From: Neurospora crassa OR74A | Lineage: Eukaryota > Ascomycota > Sordariomycetes > Sordariales > Sordariaceae | DNA length: 64,000 nucleotides | Assembly: GCF_000182925.2 (NCBI RefSeq) | Contig: NC_026507.1 | Span: forward strand, 3,844,001 to 3,908,000 | Direction of reading: 5' to 3' | In this document: in pieces, positions 57,970 to 64,000 of the stretch | Layout: each line of letters starts with the position of its first letter | Numbering within the stretch: the first letter of the stretch is position 1 | The notes under the pieces: generated by a model | What the model was told of the DNA's origin: nothing | The model's database searches: none | The model's input: the letters and a program-made list of their open reading frames with translations, nothing else | Translations under genes and position numbers: made by a program

Positions 57970-60220
57970 GGCGGCAGTAAGTGAAAGCTAGTAATATATG
58001 TTGGACGATGATAGATGTGAAGAGGAGATTGGATGATGGGTAGTTGATAATTGACTAAATCTTCGGGACATGTCAGCACAACACCGGGCTCATGGGGTCA
58101 GCGTGGATGCCGTGACCGGGGCGGCACGGAATGGTATGATACCAGCGAGAGGAGGAATAGTCATTACCATCATGTCTCAGGATCTAGCAATCCCTATGGG
58201 CTGACAAAGATATAATGAGTGCCGACCAGCATTCCGGTCGAGCCCGCCTATTGCTGTTGGTATATCTGAACGGTAAAATGTTGGCTAACAACTGACTGAA
58301 TGGAAGATGGCGGTTGTTGTTGTTGTTACACCACATAAGTGGTGCTGAATGTTGATGGTTGGACTCGGCCGAGTAAAGAGTGTCGAGTGTTGATAACCTA
58401 GACCAATAAAAGAAGAAGCTAGGAGTGTCGGAAGAGCAGAGATGACTAGGTGTTTGGGTTAGTGAAGAGGGTAGAGATAGGAGACTATCGTTGATCGCCG
58501 GTTATCCATATCCGGGCCGTCACCACCGACATACGACCGACCACATGGCTGGCCGGTGGAGGACCGGTAGAGGTAGAGCTGTGTGGTAGAAGATGGCAAG
58601 GCCACTAGAACAAAGACGTTGACAACTTTAGGTTGACAGTCTCTGGACCATCGCGATCAAGGAGAGGAATATACACAGTTGGTAACTTCACATCTGATCG
58701 GGACCGTGGTTCATCAATGGAATGCCGTGGGTTGCCCAACACTGGTTGCGCCTGGAGATATTTAGGTATTGGTGGGTGTGTGAACGAAACAAAAGTCACC
58801 CGCAGAACTGAAGATGGATGGACTCGACTCTTTTTTTTTTTTTCTCAAGTCCCTCGCGCCAAGAATGCGCAACGCGTGATGAAGCTGGCGTCTCTGGTTG
58901 GGCAGAGCTGGTTTCTTCCCAGTACCTCTACGTAGTGTAGATGGGAGGAGTGAAGAGTGTGACTTCTTTCCACCTTGGCTTTTTGAAACTCGAAGACGGA
59001 AGACAGAGAGAGGAAGAATGGCGATGCGGGGTCCTGTCACCTCGATGCCTTGCAGGGGTCGGGGAGCGCTTCCCGGACCAGGATGGAGTGTTTTGGTTGC
59101 AGTATCGGGAGTTCTCTGCAGGGCTGCCGTCAAGGCGGATTGGACGGCTTGGTGGGGGACATGGAACAAGGTAAAGGAGCAACCTCCGTCGACCAATCCA
59201 CTCCTTCCATTCTGCCATCTTGATCTTTTTTTTTTTTCCATTACCTACTCTTCCTCTTCCCCCCAAATGAGCTACCCTCGGACGTTTTGTCGTCAGTTCT
59301 GTAAGCACAAGCACACCAACAGAGCAATCCATTAACCGGACAACCTGACTCCATCGGCAACTTCCGTTCGTTGCCACCACATGCACAACATAGCTCGACG
59401 ATATCGGGGCCTACATATATATCCGACCCTCGCTTGGCAGCTTACACATGAGACTGGAAAAAGAGTTTGTCTGATATGGCTACTATGTACATAGCTGAGG
59501 TCAATGGGCTATCTGCCAGTGAGAACCTAGGGAGCTTGTGGTTACTCCTGTCACTAATTATTCAGATATGAGACAACTCTCAGAAAATGCGGCTATATCC
59601 TCCAATCGCTTCAGCAAGGGTGCCGCGTAGGAACAAAGCCTTTGAAAAGGGCATGTGTCTAGTCGAGTACCAATCGCTCTTGTTCTCTTGATTAGGACAT
59701 CGGTATACTCTCATTGAACTGTCCCTGTTCATTCCTCCCGGTCGACCTTCGGCTTCTATCATCGTTGCTCCAGTCACACATCCATCGTGATAGCCACGAC
59801 CAATGCAACCACTTGGCAAGCATGAAGCCAATATTTCCATATGTATTCTCATGATTGACTCCCTGTTTCCGCGTCACATTCACACACACTTGAGCAGTCA
59901 GTGAACGTCGATCATGCTGACGTGACAATGACAAGAACAATATTGTCCAATGGCTTCATGCAAGGAAATCAACATTCACCCACATGCCCATACTTCCTTG
60001 CTCGAAGTGGGTTTCCATTGCTTGCTCGCTTGCTGTTACACAAAGAAGAGGCTATTCGGACCGGTGAGCTCATAGCAAGAGTAGATGTGACACTGTCTGT
60101 GCAGGACTGAAGCGGTGTAAATCTTGACAGTAGGAAAAACAAAACTCACCATGCGCAACCAGCGGACAAGATCAAGAGATGGGGAACGAATATGTTTGCA
60201 AATCCAACAAACATCCGCGC
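57970..60220. other. Intergenic region
   Basis: No gene is supported. Frames up to 159 aa (58762-59241 minus, 58898-59335 plus) overlap on opposite strands and lack motifs. A short GTT run lies near 58314-58326. The left end is the promoter of the fusion gene, and the right end the 3' flank of the LRR-kinase gene. Confidence 0.5.
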
Positions 60221-61765
60221 TTAGTTGAGGTTGGGAATCGGAATCCGCATCATACCCCTGAAGCCAACCAAGTCCTCCAATTCCACCGCAATATCCTCAA
60301 ACGACGGGCGCGAGTTCACTTGAGGGTCAGCGCACTGCTTCTGCAGTTTCTCCAACCCTTGAAAGATGACCTCCTCTTCCTCTTCTGTGAGTTCGCTGCT
60401 GTCTCTGAAGGCGGGAGGAGCCGCATCGGCAGCAACAACAATGGCAGTCTCCGCCTCTGGGATCTGCGTCGTCGACTTCTTCTCCTTCTCCCTCCTGATC
60501 AAACCAAGCACATCCTCCAACAGATGGGCAAAAGCCAACACTTCCAACTTCTCCATGCCAGCGTAGACCTCCTCGTCCGTGCCATAGATAGTAGCAGCAC
60601 CAAAGTCTCCCAGCAAGGCATGTCTGTCCGCCTTGCTCGCCAGGATGTTGTGCGCATACAAATCTCCATGCGCAATTCCTCTCTGGTGAAGATGAGCAGC
60701 CGCTCCAGCAATGCCCGTCAACATGCCCAACGCCTCGGCCGCGCTCAGCGAGGCATCCTCGGGGAAGCAGTCGCGACTGCATGTATCGAAAGAAGGCGGC
60801 AGCCCCAGAGCCGCGTAGTACTCTGGAATCAACTGCATCACGATCCCTCCCTGAAACTTCTTCTCCTCCCCTTCAGCAGTAACAGCACCCTCAACAACCT
60901 CATCCGGATGCCCAACCACCTTCCCCAAGACCGTAATCAACCCCTCATGAAACCCCGCCGCCAACACCGCAGCCATCTCATCCCTGGGCGTCCCATCGCT
61001 CGTCACGCCGCCCTTGAAAACCTTGATAGCCACCTCCTCCGCGTACTCGGCGCTCTGCTTCCACAACCCCCTCGAAATCACCCCCGACGCCCCCTCGCCC
61101 AGCGTCTCCTGCACGTCCAAGTTCTTCCACTCGATCTTCTCCAGATCAAACCTCGTCCCCGCCTTAGCCGTCGCTGCGGCCGTTTGCTTCTCGACACAAG
61201 GGTTCCCTGCAAACGACAAGAACGCCAGCTTGGGCAAGTCAAACAGCCACTCTGGAAGCGTCTCGAACCGGTTCGCGCTCAATCGTAGTAGCGCCAGGTT
61301 CTTGTTACACCCCGTTGCCATCGACATTGGCAAGCTCGATAGCTGGTTCCCAGCCAACATGCACTTTTCCAACTTCTCGCACTTGCCCAAGTCCTCGGGT
61401 AGGGTGGAGATCTGGTTATCTGTGAGGATTAACCACCTGAGTGTTTTCGTCGGCAAGGAACCTTCGGGGATGGAAGTCATTCTGTTAGACCGAAAGGCGA
61501 TCATCTCCAGGGAAGGGCATTGTGCCAGGACGGAAGGGAAAGTGGAAAAGTTGTTGGAAGAGAGAAAGAGGATGCGCAGGTTGGGCAAGGAGGTGCCAAA
61601 TTCGGAGGGGAGGGAGGAGAGGCCGGTTCCGGAAAGGTCGAGGTGCGTGAGTGTGGTGCCGAGAGTGAGGATGGCGGGGGGCAGGCCCGAGGGGAGCGGG
61701 CAGGTGAGTTTTAGGTGGGTGGTGGAGGCGTAGCCGCCGGTGTTGAGGGTTTCGAGGTCGTGCAT
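60221..61765 (-). CDS. LRR-protein kinase fusion of bacterial appearance
   Basis: Intronless 514-aa minus-strand gene. Residues 1-205 are leucine-rich repeats with an L-x-x-L-x-L-x-x-N pattern (LTHLDLSGTGLSSLP, LRWLILTDNQISTLP, CMLAGNQLSSLP, LLRLSANRFETLP). Residues about 215-505 are a protein-kinase domain: LGEGASGVISRG (Gly-rich loop), VAIKVF (Lys about 247), HGDLYAHNIL (catalytic Asp, about 366) and LGDFGAA (metal Asp, about 387). HRD is replaced by HGD, but the catalytic Asp and Asn are present, so it may be active. The order LRR then kinase, and the HGDLYAHN form, match bacterial LRR-kinases as I remember them, not the usual fungal kinases. The lack of introns agrees. Substrate unknown. 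The head-to-head neighbour is TAF8. Confidence 0.85.
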   Translation of the reverse strand: MHDLETLNTGGYASTTHLKLTCPLPSGLPPAILTLGTTLTHLDLSGTGLSSLPSEFGTSLPNLRILFLSSNNFSTFPSVLAQCPSLEMIAFRSNRMTSIPEGSLPTKTLRWLILTDNQISTLPEDLGKCEKLEKCMLAGNQLSSLPMSMATGCNKNLALLRLSANRFETLPEWLFDLPKLAFLSFAGNPCVEKQTAAATAKAGTRFDLEKIEWKNLDVQETLGEGASGVISRGLWKQSAEYAEEVAIKVFKGGVTSDGTPRDEMAAVLAAGFHEGLITVLGKVVGHPDEVVEGAVTAEGEEKKFQGGIVMQLIPEYYAALGLPPSFDTCSRDCFPEDASLSAAEALGMLTGIAGAAAHLHQRGIAHGDLYAHNILASKADRHALLGDFGAATIYGTDEEVYAGMEKLEVLAFAHLLEDVLGLIRREKEKKSTTQIPEAETAIVVAADAAPPAFRDSSELTEEEEEVIFQGLEKLQKQCADPQVNSRPSFEDIAVELEDLVGFRGMMRIPIPNLN

Positions 61766-62535
61766 TTTTTAATGTTGGTGGTGATGACCGGGGTGGAAAC
61801 GAAAGGATTGACTTGGGTAAGTGGGTAGTGTGATGGTTGTGGTGGTGAATGTTGAAAATACAAACGAGTGAAGTGAAGGCATTCACAAAGTCAAATTGTT
61901 AGTGTGAGTGTGATGCATGGTAGTGTCCGCTTGGTGGAACGCATTTTCCATCTTGGCGGATCCATCGTGCCCCAGAAAAAGATGCGATAACGATAAGAAG
62001 AGGTCCACAGTGGACGGCGTGGACCATATGGAAGCCGACTTGAGATGCCTTTTTGAAGACAAAGTGGACGAAATCACAAGTTCCTATTGTTGGTTTTAGT
62101 GATTCTTTTAATGATCTTGTCTCTTCGTCTCCGTCAATAAATAGCAACCGCCGTTTGTTTTTTAACTTCTTACTTCAGCAAATAAATGCTCCCGGCAGGC
62201 AAGAACCCAAATCGCACTAGCGCCTGGCCCAAGCTGCAAGGCTGGTTTGACATCAGCTTGGCCTGTGCGTGGGTGATCCCCGACCGTTGAATGCATTTCC
62301 CAATTCAGCTCTCATGCAAGTTGAAGGTGCACCCGCGCCAGGTCCGTCTCATCGATTCGTCAAGAAGCTCTCAGTTCGCGACTTTCCAAACATCTTCAAC
62401 CGCCAAATCAACTTCCCACTTCATCACCCTCTACACGGCCGCGTCACCATCTTTTGTCAACACGGGATAGCGACCGATATCAATACCATCGACAAAACGT
62501 ATCATATCGCTCTCGCGAACAACAAGCCATCAGCC
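61766..62535. promoter_or_regulatory. Divergent promoter region, LRR-kinase / TAF8
   Basis: This is 770 bp between two start codons. The TAF8 frame stays open upstream to 62269 (89 codons, with in-frame ATGs at 62269 and 62314), so part of the right side could encode an N-terminal extension. Small minus-strand frames (61883-62147) have no support. Confidence 0.45.
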
Positions 62536-63734
62536 ATGGCGACTGATTCGCGCAAGAGACCTGTGGATGCAGAGGGAGCGCAACCGTCACAACCCAAACG
62601 ACCAAGGATCAACACATCTCAACGAACAATTCTCGCAGTCGAGGCGATCGGAAATTCATCAAAGGCAACGACAGCACCCACTCCCGACGGGCTGGCCAAG
62701 AATGGACTGAGGCGGAGCATCGCGCTGGCGCTGGAGACGGTCGGCTTTGACGGTGCCACGCCCGAAGCAATAGAGAGCTTTACCATCATGACGGAGACGT
62801 GTATGCCGCCTGCGCTGAGGCTGCCCCGCGTCACTTTGCCCTTATGCTAACCTCACCCTGGCCAGACCTCCATTCGTTAACCGAAGAAGTCAAGGTCTTT
62901 GCAAACGCCGCGCGCCGCTCCTACCCGATACCCAAGGACTTCGAAAACACTTTAAAGCGATTCAACCTCACACCCACAGCGCTCTACTCCCACAGAAAAC
63001 CCCCGATACCGAAGAAGCAGCGACAGCCAGTATGGGAGGATCTCCCTCTAGACGCCGCCATCCCTACCGACCTTCCCGTCCTCGATCCCGAACTCGACGG
63101 CGCCGCAGACAAGGCAGCCAAGAATTACATCCCGAGCTCATTCCCTTCCTTCCCCAGCGTGCACACCTACAAGTACACCCCCGAAAGCGTCGAGGCCGCC
63201 ACGACCGCCCAGCACAGCATCATGACCGACACACAAGCCACCGTCACCATGACCCAGACCCAAACGATGGCCGAATCCCAGGCAGCAGCAGCAACAGCAG
63301 CAGTAGCAGCCCAGCAATCCCAGTTACCCACCAAGATTCCCCAACGACCACTGGCACCCGACGAGATCCCCCGCGGCGATCCTAAGAAGATCCGCGAAGC
63401 CGCCGCTAAGGAAGCCAAGGCCGGAGAGCAGGCGCTGCGCCGTCTCATGCGCGCCAGCAAGATCGCGAAGCAAAAGGACGTGTCGGCCACGGCACAGCGG
63501 GATCCGTCTCGCAGGGAGCGGTACGCGCTGTGGGAGGCGGCGATGCGCGAGCTGGTGGAGGACGACACCAAGGCGAAAGGCAGGGAGGTGGCGCCCGCGT
63601 CTATGCATAGTCAGCAGGGCCGGGTGGAGATTGCGGACCACAGCATGATTGTGAATGCGGAGAAGGGGTATTATCGGAAGGAGGTGGCTAGGCCGGGGGT
63701 GAGGAAGTTGGCGGGAGAGTTGACGGGGAAGTAA
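62536..63734 (+). CDS. taf8: TFIID subunit 8 (TAF8)
   Basis: TAF8 is a histone-fold subunit of the general transcription factor TFIID that pairs with TAF10 and joins TAF2 to the core. Two exons: 62536-62800 and 62866-63734, with a 65-nt intron carrying a GTATGC donor and a GCTAAC branch point; the product is 377 aa. The N-terminal segment is basic (SRKRP...PKRPR). A bromodomain-associated histone fold runs from about residue 40 to 125 (LRRSIALALETVGFDGATPEAIESFT, then LHSLTEEVKVFANAARR built across the intron). The TAF8 C-terminal signature follows around FPSFPSVHTYKYTPES. The remainder is Ala/Gln-rich and then basic helical. ATG 62536 has a good context (agccATGG) and suits the family length. 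Starts at 62269 or 62314 would add up to 89 residues. Confidence 0.88.
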
Positions 63735-64000
63735 GGCGTGAGGTGACCGCAGGGCAGTGGTGATGAAGATGCTTACGAGGGAAGGGGTCATCTAGTTCAA
63801 GGATGACGAGGCTACTATGAGCGCACGGTTGGCTTTGGTTATGGCATGGTTTTGCGAGAAGGTACATGGAGGCCGGACAGAATGGCATGTGAAAAGAAAG
63901 GAGAAGTCATCGGTCACGACCAGTGTCATGTTCACAGAATTACGGCTATGAAGATGGCACAAAGCTATTGTTGCTTGATTCACAAGGCTTGGGGAGTTAT
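63735..64000. other. Downstream flank of TAF8
   Basis: This is the 3' end region of TAF8. No further gene begins before the window ends; the minus-strand frames here (63688-63983) are short and without motifs. Confidence 0.5.

Overview
The window looks like nuclear chromosomal DNA of a filamentous ascomycete close to Neurospora/Sordaria (Sordariaceae). The reasons are short introns (about 57-71 nt) with GTAAGT/GTACGT-type donors and CTAAC branch points, C/G-ending codon preference, long pyrimidine-rich leaders, and intergenic DNA full of TAGGTA/TACCTA runs. All exon joins were made by eye from splice signals and protein family resemblance; no alignment or database search was run. I recognise no virus-derived or LTR element, no CRISPR array and no 5S rRNA.

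Layout. 1-8.2 kb is a gene-poor block with no supportable coding region. 8.2-12.6 kb holds a small MGC-type lipid-anchor-like protein (-), the TRAPP subunit Bet3 (-, with a 9-nt microexon and a GC-AG intron) and, divergent from it, the U5 snRNP 40-kDa WD40 protein (+). 15.5-17.7 kb is a two-helix membrane protein with a very long leader. 21.3-22.2 kb is the seven-zinc-knuckle Gis2/Byr3/CNBP protein. 23.5 kb carries an intron-containing tRNA-Thr(CGU). 25.4-27.6 kb is a DUF3176-type membrane protein (-). 30.5-35.1 kb is a 1491-aa DHX29-like helicase (-), divergent from GCN1 (2692 aa, 37.0-45.2 kb, +). 47.5-48.7 kb is ribosomal protein eL19 with two structured introns. 51.1-53.0 kb is mitochondrial serine hydroxymethyltransferase. 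54.5-58.0 kb is an intronless isochorismatase-like/AlkB-like/GST-like fusion (-). 60.2-61.8 kb is an LRR-kinase of bacterial appearance (-), divergent from TAF8 (62.5-63.7 kb, +).

The genes are mostly housekeeping: vesicle tethering, splicing, transcription initiation, one-carbon metabolism and, in four loci (eL19, GCN1, the DHX29-like helicase, Gis2), translation and its control. Divergent pairs (bet3/U5-40K, helicase/GCN1, LRR-kinase/TAF8) probably share promoter regions. The most unusual items are the three-domain fusion whose isochorismatase part lacks the expected catalytic cysteine, the bacterial-type LRR-kinase, the paired long inverted repeats inside both large eL19 introns, and microexons of 9 and 12 nt in bet3 and gis2.
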